Positions 6,734-14,479 of a stretch of DNA of 14,479 bases are shown here, piece by piece. Each line of letters starts with the position of its first letter. Positions within the stretch are counted from its first letter, which is position 1. The stretch is taken from positions 4,027 through 18,505 of the forward strand of contig JAPPPH010000124.1 of assembly GCA_028817635.1 (NCBI GenBank), given 5' to 3'. The stretch comes from Verrucomicrobiales bacterium (GTDB taxonomy: Bacteria; Verrucomicrobiota; Verrucomicrobiia; Limisphaerales; UBA1096). Under the pieces are notes generated by a model. That model was not told the DNA's origin. It searched no databases and worked only from the letters and a program-made list of their open reading frames with translations. The position numbers were made by a program, and so were the translations under genes.

Positions 6734-8617
6734 TTATTTGTTCAGGTCGCGCGTGATCTTGCCGATCAGGTTTCCGGCATAATTGCGGGTACGGGGATCC
6801 GCATTCGGGTCGCGCTTTGGCAGCTTGGCGATGGCGTCCTTATGGTGGGCCGCTTTTTCATCGAGGTAGTCCAGCGCGTTGAGGGACAGCATCGAGAGGG
6901 AGATGCCGTTGTCCTCGGCGTTGGCGTATTTCATCAGCAAATCTGCGGAGCGCTTGGCCTCCTTTTTGTTGACGTAACGACCCAGCGCCTCAGCGGCGAT
7001 GATCTGCACGCTGGGCGACTTGTCATCAAGTGCGGCAGTCAACACCTCGCGTCCATTGCGCACCCCGTTTTTACCGCGAATCAGGTAGCCCATTGCGGCC
7101 CAGTATCGGACGGCGCTGTTGTTGCTCTTGATGAGCTGCGCCAACTTTTGCGTGTTCTTTTTGCCGAGACGCGTTGCGGTGTCGGCGGCCGAATGAACGG
7201 CGTCTAGGTCGTAGCGCTTGGCGTCGTGCCCCATCTCATAGGGGGAATCGTTTTTGGAGCGCGTATGAATTTCAGCCTCGGGCAGGAAGCCGATGTCACG
7301 CACGTCCTTTACCCACTTGACATGCGCCTGGCGCAGGCGCCGTAGGGCGTCGCGGTGTTCCTTCGACTTCGCGAGATTGTTTACCTCGTCGCGGTCGTTT
7401 TTCAGGTCGTAAAGTTCCTCCGTCGGCTTGGTTTGCCAAAACTTGGACTGCGACTCGTTGAGCTTGCCGGCGTGGTACATGTCATGCCAGACGCGCGTGG
7501 TGGGTGTCTGGAACATGTACGCTATGAACTGGCCGTAGATTTTGTGCGGCATGTAGTTGCGGATGTAAACGTAGCGCCCGTCGAATACTGTGCGCACCAT
7601 GTCGTATCGCTCGTCCATGCGCCCGCGGAAGCCGTAACTATATTTTTGCGCGGGTGCAGCATGTTTGCCCATGAAGGCGTGTCCCTGCATGTGTGCCGGT
7701 GGTTTCATGCCGGCGATGCTTAGTGCCGTCGGGGCGAAGTCGATGAAGCCGACCAATTGATCACTCGTCCCGCCGGCCTCGTAGCCGGCTGGCGCGAGGT
7801 GTTTGTACTTTTCCGGGACGTGCACGATGAGCGGCACGTTGAGTCCGGAGAAGTAGGGCCAACGCTTGTTGCGCGGCATGCCGGAACCGTGGTCGCCGTA
7901 GTAGAAGACGATCGTGTCATCGGCGAGCCCGGCGTCGCTGACCTCTTTGAGTGTCCTGCCGACCAGCTTGTCCATCATGGTGATGCGGTCGTAATACTGC
8001 GCCCAATCTTTGCGCACCTCGGGTGTGTCCGGGTGATAGGCTGGGATTCGCACCTTGGCCGGGTCATGGATCTGGTTTTCCGGGGCGATCTTGTTTCGGA
8101 TCTGGCTCTCGTGACTGATCGTGTGGTTGAAAACGGCGAAGAACGGCTTGCCTTTCGGGCGGTTGCTCCAGTGCGCGTTGCGGCTGCTCTCGTGCCAGAC
8201 CTCACCCTCCTTCTTCAGGTTGTAATCCTCCTTGGAATTGTTGGTGCAGTAGTAGCCCAGCTCGCGCAGGTAGGCCGGGTACATTTTGAAGCCTTTCGGC
8301 AGGCGGGTCATGCTGCGCATGTGCTCGGCGCCGGTCGCGGGCGGGTAGATGCCGGAGATGATCGTCGTGCGAGCCGGCGCACAGACCGGGGCGGTCGAGC
8401 TGGCGTTGGTGTAGCGCAGGCTGCGCTTGGCCAGGCGATCGATGTTGGGGGAGGTGGCGTACTTGTCGCCGTAGCAGCCAAGGTGCGCGCCATTGTCCTC
8501 GCTGGTGATCCAGAGAATGTTCGGCAGTTTTTGTTCCGCCTGCGCTTGGCCAAGCGCAACGGCCGCAACAGATGCGAGCGTCAGGAAAAGTCGGGAGAAT
8601 CGGCTTATGGTAAACAT
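6734..8617 (-). CDS. Secreted sulfatase with C-terminal HEAT-like repeats (N-sulfoglucosamine sulfohydrolase-like)
   Basis: 627-residue sulfatase. The start is ATG at 8615-8617 (MFTISRFSRLFLTLASVAAV, signal peptide ending ALGQAQA before EQKLPNILW). The open frame extends a further 380 codons upstream but antisense to the DUF1501 gene, so that part is not coding. Active-site features are E40-D41 in ITSEDNG, C79 in VCAPARTTIISG (CxPxR), H169 in HTISHES, D242-H243 in YYGDHGSG and K251. The SEDNG and HLGCYGD signatures resemble heparan N-sulfatase (SGSH)-like members. After the sulfatase core (about 30-450) comes a helical tail (about 470-620) with repeats such as SAVRYWAAMGYL and PSVQIIAAEALGRYV, typical of HEAT-like units. 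Probably exported, acting on sulfated glycans. Divergent from DUF1501 across 105 bases and upstream of the acetyltransferase. Substrate uncertain. Confidence 0.93.
   Translation of the reverse strand: MFTISRFSRLFLTLASVAAVALGQAQAEQKLPNILWITSEDNGAHLGCYGDKYATSPNIDRLAKRSLRYTNASSTAPVCAPARTTIISGIYPPATGAEHMRSMTRLPKGFKMYPAYLRELGYYCTNNSKEDYNLKKEGEVWHESSRNAHWSNRPKGKPFFAVFNHTISHESQIRNKIAPENQIHDPAKVRIPAYHPDTPEVRKDWAQYYDRITMMDKLVGRTLKEVSDAGLADDTIVFYYGDHGSGMPRNKRWPYFSGLNVPLIVHVPEKYKHLAPAGYEAGGTSDQLVGFIDFAPTALSIAGMKPPAHMQGHAFMGKHAAPAQKYSYGFRGRMDERYDMVRTVFDGRYVYIRNYMPHKIYGQFIAYMFQTPTTRVWHDMYHAGKLNESQSKFWQTKPTEELYDLKNDRDEVNNLAKSKEHRDALRRLRQAHVKWVKDVRDIGFLPEAEIHTRSKNDSPYEMGHDAKRYDLDAVHSAADTATRLGKKNTQKLAQLIKSNNSAVRYWAAMGYLIRGKNGVRNGREVLTAALDDKSPSVQIIAAEALGRYVNKKEAKRSADLLMKYANAEDNGISLSMLSLNALDYLDEKAAHHKDAIAKLPKRDPNADPRTRNYAGNLIGKITRDLNK
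8541..8558. repeat. 18-bp perfect palindrome TGCGCTTGGCCAAGCGCA in the sulfatase signal peptide
   Basis: One of the two longest copies in the window. Read on the minus strand it encodes ALGQAQ next to the predicted signal peptidase site, so the repeat forms part of the export signal. Confidence 0.9.
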
Positions 8618-8722
8618 CGCGGCGATTGAACCATTGCCGCGTCCGCGAGGCAACGATGCAGTGGTCGTAATCGTATTTTGAGGTAGCGCTTGGCCAAGGG
8701 GAGGGGTAGTTTTTGCGGGACG
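8618..8722. promoter_or_regulatory. Divergent intergenic region between sulfatase and DUF1501 gene
   Basis: This 105-base gap must hold both promoters for the divergent sulfatase and DUF1501 genes if neither is transcribed from elsewhere. I find no convincing -35/-10 pair. The only distinct elements are a CTTGGCCAAG palindrome (8689-8698) and a purine run GGGGAGGGG just after it, too far from the ATG at 8723 to be a normal Shine-Dalgarno sequence. Confidence 0.35.
8689..8698. repeat. Intergenic CTTGGCCAAG palindrome before the DUF1501 gene
   Basis: Perfect 10-bp palindrome, 24 bases upstream of the chosen ATG. Its TTG (8690) is in frame with DUF1501 and would add MAKGRGSFCGT, which looks like translated repeat rather than protein. 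Confidence 0.85.
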
Positions 8723-10153
8723 ATGCAGCATCACCGACAACGGTTGAGCGACCATTTCCTGACACGGCGGGAGTTTCTCTCTCGGGCCGGGATCGGCATG
8801 GGCGGGCTGGCGCTTGGCTCGATGCTGCCGGAGATGGCCAAGGCTTCCCCGTCGTCGACGCTCGCTGTGAAGGGGGCGCACTTTCTGCCCAAGGCCAAGC
8901 GGGTGATCCATATATTTCTCAACGGCGGCCCGTCGCATGTCGACACGTTTGACCCCAAGCCGGCCCTCGAGAAATATGCCGGCAAACTGTTGCCGATGAA
9001 AAATCTCCGCACCGAGCGCAAGACCGGTGCGGCGTTCCCGAGCCCGTACAAGTTCAAGCGTCATGGGCAGAGCGGCATCCCGGTTAGTGAGATTTTCCCA
9101 CACACGGCCAAGTGCATCGACGACATTGCGGTCATTCGCTCGATGCACGCGGATATTCCAAACCACGAGCCGTCGTTGATGCTGATGAACTGCGGCGAGG
9201 CGAGATTGATCCGGCCCAGCGTGGGGTCGTGGGTGACGTACGGGCTGGGCAGCGAAAATCAAAACCTCCCCGGCTTCATTTCGATGTGCCCCGGTTACCC
9301 GATTCAGGAATCGCAAAACTGGCAGTCCGGTTTTCTGCCGGGCATCTATCAGGGCACGCACATCAACACCCGGCACACGTCGGTCGATAAGTTGATCGAA
9401 CACGTCAAGAACCGCAGCCTCTCGCTGGGCGAACAGCGGCGTCAGTTGGACTTCATTCAGCAGCTCAACCGCGAACATGCGGCCAAGCGGCAAAAGGACG
9501 CGCAGCTCGAAGCGCGCATTCAGTCGTTCGAGTTGGCTTACCGGATGCAGATGGAGGCGGCGGATGTGTTCGACATCAACCGCGAGCCGAAGCACATCCG
9601 AGAGATGTACGGCAAAGGGACGCAGGCGCGGCAGTTGCTGATCGCCCGGCGGCTGGTCGAGCGCGGCGTGCGCTTCGTGCAGGTGTGGCACGGGAGCGGC
9701 CAACCGTGGGACAACCACGATGACATCGAGGTCAACCACCGAAAACTGGCCGGCCAATGCGATCAGGCGATAGGTGCATTGTTACAGGACTTGAAGCAGC
9801 GCGGCTTGCTCGAGGAGACGCTGGTGCTGTGGGGCGGCGAATTTGGCAGGACGCCGACGGTGGAACTGCCCACGCCCGGGGCCAACGCCGGCAAGATCAA
9901 CGGGCGCGACCACAACCACCACGGATTCACCATGTGGATGGCCGGCGGCGGCGCCAAGGGCGGCACGATCTACGGGGCGACGGATGAGTTTGGATTTCGG
10001 GCGGAGGAAAACCGGATGCATGTGCACGACCTGCACGCCACGATGCTGGCGATGCTGGGCTTCGATCACGAAAAATTCACCTACCGCCACGCCGGTCGCG
10101 ATTTCCGATTGACCGATGTTCACGGCAAGGTCGTCCACGACCTCATTGCGTAA
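8723..10153 (+). CDS. DUF1501 family protein with Tat signal
   Basis: 476-residue protein of the DUF1501 family, abundant in Planctomycetota and Verrucomicrobiota and distantly related to the alkaline phosphatase/sulfatase fold; its reaction is not established. The start is ATG at 8723. A twin-arginine signal is clear: LTRREFLSRAGIGMGGLALGSM at residues 13-34, with R15-R16. Family blocks are VIHIFLNGGPSHVDTFDPKP (61-80), IRSMHADIPNHEPSL, FVQVWHGSGQPWDNHDDI, LVLWGGEFGRTP and GRDHNHHGFTMWMAGGG near the C-terminus. Length is typical. These genes usually sit beside a DUF1553/DUF1549 cytochrome-type partner; none is present here, and the divergent neighbour is a sulfatase instead. This suggests a role in breakdown of sulfated polysaccharide, by association only. 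Confidence 0.93.
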   Translation: MQHHRQRLSDHFLTRREFLSRAGIGMGGLALGSMLPEMAKASPSSTLAVKGAHFLPKAKRVIHIFLNGGPSHVDTFDPKPALEKYAGKLLPMKNLRTERKTGAAFPSPYKFKRHGQSGIPVSEIFPHTAKCIDDIAVIRSMHADIPNHEPSLMLMNCGEARLIRPSVGSWVTYGLGSENQNLPGFISMCPGYPIQESQNWQSGFLPGIYQGTHINTRHTSVDKLIEHVKNRSLSLGEQRRQLDFIQQLNREHAAKRQKDAQLEARIQSFELAYRMQMEAADVFDINREPKHIREMYGKGTQARQLLIARRLVERGVRFVQVWHGSGQPWDNHDDIEVNHRKLAGQCDQAIGALLQDLKQRGLLEETLVLWGGEFGRTPTVELPTPGANAGKINGRDHNHHGFTMWMAGGGAKGGTIYGATDEFGFRAEENRMHVHDLHATMLAMLGFDHEKFTYRHAGRDFRLTDVHGKVVHDLIA

Positions 10154-10164
10154 GATCAGTTCGG

Positions 10165-10194
10165 GGTGCCCGGTTCTCGGTGCCCGGTTTTTTT
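10165..10194 (+). repeat. 11-bp direct repeat with T run between convergent genes
   Basis: GGTGCCCGGTT occurs at 10165-10175 and 10179-10189, and the second copy runs into seven Ts (10188-10194). It fills the 44-base gap between the stops of DUF1501 and comM. The T run suggests a terminator for DUF1501, but I see no clean hairpin stem before it. GC-rich GGGCACCGAGAACCGGGCACC-like units are also a common intergenic repeat style. Confidence 0.4.
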
Positions 10195-10197
10195 AAT

Positions 10198-11724
<1,527 letters not shown>

Positions 11725-11727
11725 CGG

Positions 11728-12123
11728 TTATTTTCTTTTGCGCTCGACGCGCCTGCCCAAGCGCGACTTGTCGATCACCGCGAGCTTGTGCAGGCCGGAA
11801 GCTATCTTTTCGTGTTCGTCGAACGCCTCGAGCTTGAAGTGAAACTGGTTGTCCTCCGAGCGCAACACCTGCGCCCGGCAGGTTACGCGGTTGCCGGTCG
11901 GAGTGGGGGCAAGGTGCTCAATGTCCACCGCCATGCCGACTGTGCTTTCGCGGGGCTCGAGGTGGGGCAGCATGGCCTCGCGCGCGGAATGTTCCATGAA
12001 CCAAATCAGCCAGGGGGTGGACAGCACCGAGGGCATGCCATCCTCGGCGAAGTCGATGGCGTGTTTTTCCTCGGCAACGAACGTGACCTCAGCGGTGGCT
12101 CCGGGGCGGGGGCGTGATTTCAT
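11728..12123 (-). CDS. Hotdog thioesterase, FlK-like
   Basis: 131-residue single hotdog-fold protein related to the fluoroacetyl-CoA thioesterase FlK family. The pattern LSTPWLIWFMEHSARE, then TVGMAVDIEHLAPTPTG, gives T36, E44, G63 and H70. Their spacing (8, 19 and 7 residues) equals that of FlK residues T42, E50, G69 and H76 as I remember them. A central helix and the strands VTCRAQVLRSEDNQFHFKLEAFD complete the fold. Most such bacterial proteins have unknown acyl-CoA substrates; fluoroacetate resistance should not be assumed. ATG at 12121-12123 with AGGA eight bases upstream, one of the few plausible ribosome binding sites here. It is the first gene of a two-gene operon with comM. Confidence 0.85.
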   Translation of the reverse strand: MKSRPRPGATAEVTFVAEEKHAIDFAEDGMPSVLSTPWLIWFMEHSAREAMLPHLEPRESTVGMAVDIEHLAPTPTGNRVTCRAQVLRSEDNQFHFKLEAFDEHEKIASGLHKLAVIDKSRLGRRVERKRK

Positions 12124-12500
12124 GCGGTGTGTCCTGTCTGAATTATTGCGGGGCCATTAAACCTTAAGATGGCGCGCTTGGCCAAGCGCGTTATGCGCAA
12201 ACCAAGCGCTTGGCCTGAAATTTCTTCTTTTCAAAACCGCGCCGGAACGCTTGGATTGTCCCTGCCGAGGCATCCTGACCGGTGTCGCGGCCGGTTTCGT
12301 CGGATCTTTCGTCGGGCCGAAGACAGTCGTCTTGCCGGGTCGGGATGGGCACGAGGTGCGCATTCGGGGGCCAAGCGCACCAGCGATTCCGGCGTGCTGA
12401 TGAAAACGAACACATCATCCATCCTCTCGGTGTTGCGGCGCAGGCGGTGCCGCGATTTTCTTTTTCACTCCCATCTGTTAACCGGCGCGCGCCTGGCTCG
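12124..12500. other. Non-coding divergent region with palindromes
   Basis: 377 bases between the thioesterase and the potassium channel. Open frames exist on both strands, but their translations are rich in R, S and P and show no domain, so I see no gene. It contains an 18-bp palindrome (12173-12190), a 12-bp CCAAGCGCTTGG (12202-12213) and a half copy GGCCAAGCGC (12365-12374). Promoters for both flanking genes should lie here, but no clear -35/-10 pair stands out. Confidence 0.55.
12173..12190. repeat. 18-bp perfect palindrome CGCGCTTGGCCAAGCGCG
   Basis: Intergenic, 50 bases upstream of the thioesterase ATG. Eleven bases later a second palindrome, CCAAGCGCTTGG (12202-12213), repeats the same half-sites in the opposite arrangement, so several alternative hairpins are possible. 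Confidence 0.9.
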
Positions 12501-14222
12501 ATGAAGATACTGCCCTCCACGCTCCTTTCCGCGAGGGGCAACGGTTCGTCCGGACGCCGGAACATCGACCAGTTGATGAAACTCGTCGGTATCGTGCTGG
12601 TGTTTGTTCTGCTCTCGAGCTTCGCCTTTCACCTTTTCATGAAGGGCGAGGGCAGGGCGGACAAGTATGAGTGGTTCGACGGCTTTTACTGGACGATGGT
12701 AACCATGTCCACGCTCGGTTACGGCGATATCGCATTCAACAATTGGCCGGGCAAACTGTTCTCCGTGGCGGTGATGTTGTTTGGCATGTTGTCGATGCTT
12801 GTCATCCTGCCGTTTGCGTTCATTCGATTCGCATACGAGCCGTGGATGGAGGCGCAAAACGAGGCGCGCACCCCAAGGCGGCTCGACCCGCACATGCGCG
12901 ATCACGTCATCCTCACCAACTTCGACCCGGTCTCCCGCGCACTGATCCACAAACTGGGCCAGTATAACATCGCCTACGCACTGCTGGTCCGTGACAAGGA
13001 CGAGGCGCTGCGGTTGCATGACGAGGGTTACTCAGTGGCTGTCGGCGAACTCGACGATCCGGATTTTTACAGCAACGTCCGGGTCGAACAATGCGCCATG
13101 GTGGTCGCCACTGGCAAGGACGAGGCCAACGCCAACATCGCGTTCACCGTACGCGAACTGGTCGACAACCGTGTGCGCGTCGTCACGCTGGCCAAGTCCG
13201 AGGCCTCGGTCGATATCCTCGAACTGGCTGGCAGTTCGAACGTCATTCGATTGGGAGAACTGCTTGGCCAATTTCTCGCGCGACGGACCATTGCTAACGA
13301 TGCCATGGCGCATGTGATTGGGCACTTCGATGAGTTGCTCATCGCGGAGGCGATGGTCATGGGCACGCCGCTCGTCGGCAAGACGCTCGCCGAGTGCAAT
13401 TTTCGCGAGATGACCAACACCAGCGTCGTCGGCGTGTGGGAGCGCGGCGAATACAAGGGCGCTGGGCCGGACACCAAGGTCAGCGACAGCACGGTGCTCG
13501 TGTTGGCTGGATCAAAGGAAATGATTCAGCACTACAACCAGATTTTTTGCATCTATCAAAAAGAGGAATCACACATCGTCATCCTCGGCGGCGGCCGGGT
13601 GGGGCGGGCCACGGCGCGCGCCTTGGCCAAGCGCGGTCTCAAGTACGTGATCGTCGAGGAACTGCCGGAGCGGATTCGTAACGAAAAATATTACGTGCAG
13701 GGCAGTGCGGCGCGGATCGATGTTCTCGAGAAGGCGAACATCGCGGACGCCTCGGCGGTCATCATCACCACCGGCAACGACGACACGAACATTTACCTCA
13801 CGATCTACTGCCGTAAGTTGCATCCGGACATCCAGATCATCAGCCGTGCGAACCGCGAGCGTAACGTCAGCACGCTTCACCGCGCGGGCGCTGACTTCGT
13901 TGCGTCGTACGCCTCGATGGGCGCCAACATCATTTTCAATCTCCTTAAGCATAGTGACATCCTCATGCTGGCGGAGGGGTTGAACGTCTTCCGCATCGAG
14001 CTACCGGAGCATCTCGAGGGCAAGTCACTAATTGAGTCGGAGATCCGTGAACGCACCGGTTGCAGCGTTATCGCCATCCAGCGTGAAGTCGACGGCAAGG
14101 ACACCCACCTCGTCCATCTTGAGCCCACCGAGGTGCTCAGCGCCGACGACGAACTCGTCCTCATCGGCACCATCGAGTCCGAGGAAACCTTCCTCAAGAC
14201 CTACGTGAATCCACAGGTATAA
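12501..14222 (+). CDS. Potassium channel with two RCK (TrkA-N/TrkA-C) modules
   Basis: 573-residue inner-membrane channel subunit. The start is ATG at 12501 (MKILPSTLL); a longer open frame from 12282 adds 73 residues of low-complexity sequence I do not accept. Pore: TM1 about 26-47, pore helix and selectivity filter TMVTMSTLGYGD (filter T71-L72-G73-Y74-G75-D76), TM2 about 85-110. Cytoplasmic part: first RCK about 133-270 and TrkA-C about 276-340, second RCK about 357-480 with HIVILGGGRVGRATARALAKRG (GxGxxG at 363-368), and a final TrkA-C about 490-570. The first RCK has ILTNFDPVS where a glycine-rich loop is expected, so only the second is likely to bind a nucleotide in the usual way. Two RCK units per chain resemble BK-type or GsuK-like channels; a tetramer would give an eight-RCK gating ring. 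Probably a ligand-gated K+ conductance. Confidence 0.93.
   Translation: MKILPSTLLSARGNGSSGRRNIDQLMKLVGIVLVFVLLSSFAFHLFMKGEGRADKYEWFDGFYWTMVTMSTLGYGDIAFNNWPGKLFSVAVMLFGMLSMLVILPFAFIRFAYEPWMEAQNEARTPRRLDPHMRDHVILTNFDPVSRALIHKLGQYNIAYALLVRDKDEALRLHDEGYSVAVGELDDPDFYSNVRVEQCAMVVATGKDEANANIAFTVRELVDNRVRVVTLAKSEASVDILELAGSSNVIRLGELLGQFLARRTIANDAMAHVIGHFDELLIAEAMVMGTPLVGKTLAECNFREMTNTSVVGVWERGEYKGAGPDTKVSDSTVLVLAGSKEMIQHYNQIFCIYQKEESHIVILGGGRVGRATARALAKRGLKYVIVEELPERIRNEKYYVQGSAARIDVLEKANIADASAVIITTGNDDTNIYLTIYCRKLHPDIQIISRANRERNVSTLHRAGADFVASYASMGANIIFNLLKHSDILMLAEGLNVFRIELPEHLEGKSLIESEIRERTGCSVIAIQREVDGKDTHLVHLEPTEVLSADDELVLIGTIESEETFLKTYVNPQV
13264..13271. repeat. TTGGCCAA palindrome copy in the channel gene
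   Basis: Exact core within GCTTGGCCAATT, encoding LGQ of LLGQFLA at the end of the first RCK. Confidence 0.65.
13622..13631. repeat. CTTGGCCAAG palindrome copy in the channel gene
   Basis: Perfect 10-bp palindrome with GC-rich imperfect extensions, encoding LAK of ALAKRGL in the second RCK nucleotide-binding helix. Confidence 0.85.
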
Positions 14223-14269
14223 AACCAAGCGGACTCGCGGGCTCGTCCCTCCAGTTTTGCGCTTGGTTT
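14222..14269. repeat. Interleaved inverted repeat AAACCAAGCG / CGCTTGGTTT
   Basis: Ten-base arms at 14222-14231 and 14260-14269 are perfectly complementary. The right arm lies in the loop of the larger hairpin at 14231-14296, so the two structures interleave and could compete or form a pseudoknot in RNA. The arms contain the CCAAGCG half-site of the window-wide palindrome. Confidence 0.6.
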
Positions 14270-14296
14270 GTTGTGGAGGGACGAGCCAGCGAGTCC
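14231..14296. repeat. Long inverted repeat (23-bp arms) after the channel gene
   Basis: Arms at 14231-14253 and 14274-14296 pair at 22 of 23 positions around a 20-base loop. The arm reads GGACTCGC(G/T)GGCTCGTCCC plus TCCA. It begins nine bases after the channel stop and could act as a transcription terminator, but there is no T run after it. The form (long, nearly perfect, intergenic) suggests a dispersed repeat element. Confidence 0.8.
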
Positions 14297-14347
14297 GGAA
14301 ATAAGGATCAGGTGCATCGGCAAACAGGATGAGCAGGATGGGAATCC

Positions 14348-14419
14348 TTCCGTGTATTCCGTGTATTCTGTGGTCAAAAAAACCAAGCAAAGACCACGGA
14401 AAACACGGAATACACAGAA
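14348..14419. repeat. Inverted repeat of the TTCCGTGTATTCCGTGTATT type
   Basis: Arms at 14348-14375 and 14392-14419 pair at 25 of 28 positions around a 16-base A-rich loop (14376-14391). Each arm is built from a repeated unit, TTCCGTGTA. Its translations (TEYTEYTE in one frame, HGIHG in another) match a family of spurious proteins familiar from bacterial genomes rich in this intergenic repeat. Non-coding repeat; no gene called. Confidence 0.8.
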
Positions 14420-14432
14420 ATCAAAAACAGCA

Positions 14433-14449
14433 CCAAGCGCTTGGCCAAG
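14433..14449. repeat. Overlapping palindromes CCAAGCGCTTGG and CTTGGCCAAG
   Basis: CCAAGCGCTTGG (14433-14444) overlaps CTTGGCCAAG (14440-14449), an arrangement also seen at 2760-2781. It is intergenic, 14 bases right of the preceding inverted repeat. Beyond it to 14479 nothing is recognisable. Confidence 0.85.
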
Positions 14450-14479
14450 TTTTCAAATAAGAAAACAGGACGCAGATGA

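Noticed and set aside
8618..9757. 380-codon upstream extension of the HEAT-tailed sulfatase frame on the minus strand
   Set aside because: It lies antisense to the well-supported DUF1501 gene, has no domain, and a normal signal peptide begins at the internal ATG (8617).
10165..10194. Confident intrinsic terminator after DUF1501
   Set aside because: The T run is present, but the sequence before it is a direct repeat and no stable stem of useful length is visible.
12282..12500. 73-residue N-terminal extension of the potassium channel
   Set aside because: The sequence is R/S-rich without features, whereas the ATG at 12501 gives a compact cytoplasmic start before TM1.
14028..14390. Minus-strand frame with HGIHG and its sister with TEYTEYTE
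   Set aside because: Both are translations of the intergenic inverted repeat and of the antisense of the channel gene.
14231..14419. CRISPR array
   Set aside because: The repeats are inverted rather than regularly spaced direct repeats, with no spacers of equal length and no cas genes.

Overview
The window looks like a chromosomal segment of a PVC-superphylum bacterium, most likely a free-living or marine Verrucomicrobiota (Planctomycetota is the main alternative). The reasons are three secreted sulfatases of the cysteine (formylglycine) type, a Tat-exported DUF1501 protein, a YifB/ComM AAA ATPase of the cysteine-less type I associate with this group, moderately high GC by eye, and few recognisable Shine-Dalgarno sequences. 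The taxonomic call is inference; the window has no rRNA gene.

Layout. 1-122 (-) is the N-terminus of a sulfatase running off the left edge. 162-793 (-) is a VapBC-type toxin-antitoxin pair (Phd/YefM-like antitoxin, PIN-domain toxin) with its own promoter at 800-828. 885-2387 (-) is a second, complete sulfatase. On the plus strand follow a two-helix small membrane protein (2463-2750), a GlpD-like FAD-dependent oxidoreductase (2852-4387) and a DegT/DnrJ/EryC1/StrS aminotransferase (4368-5627) that overlaps it by 20 bases. Converging on these is a minus-strand pair: a HEAT-tailed sulfatase (6734-8617), then a CelD/BcsL-type acetyltransferase (5630-6712). The sulfatase diverges from the DUF1501 gene (8723-10153). 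A minus-strand operon follows: FlK-like hotdog thioesterase (11728-12123), then comM/yifB (10198-11724). Last is a plus-strand potassium channel with two RCK (TrkA) modules (12501-14222). The right end, 14223-14479, is non-coding and packed with inverted repeats.

The genes suggest an organism that degrades sulfated polysaccharides (sulfatases, DUF1501) and makes or modifies surface sugars (DegT aminotransferase, GNAT). ComM points to uptake and recombination of DNA, and the channel to ion homeostasis.

The strongest unexplained signal is an iterated palindrome with core TTGGCCAA, usually CTTGGCCAAG and up to 18 bp (TGCGCTTGGCCAAGCGCA). I count 15 exact copies of the 8-bp core and 11 of the 10-bp form in 14.5 kb, where equal base composition predicts about 0.2 and 0.014. 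Copies lie both inside genes, read as LAK, LGQ or WP, and between genes. It behaves like a HIP1-type highly iterated palindrome and is the main candidate here for an undescribed genome-wide system.
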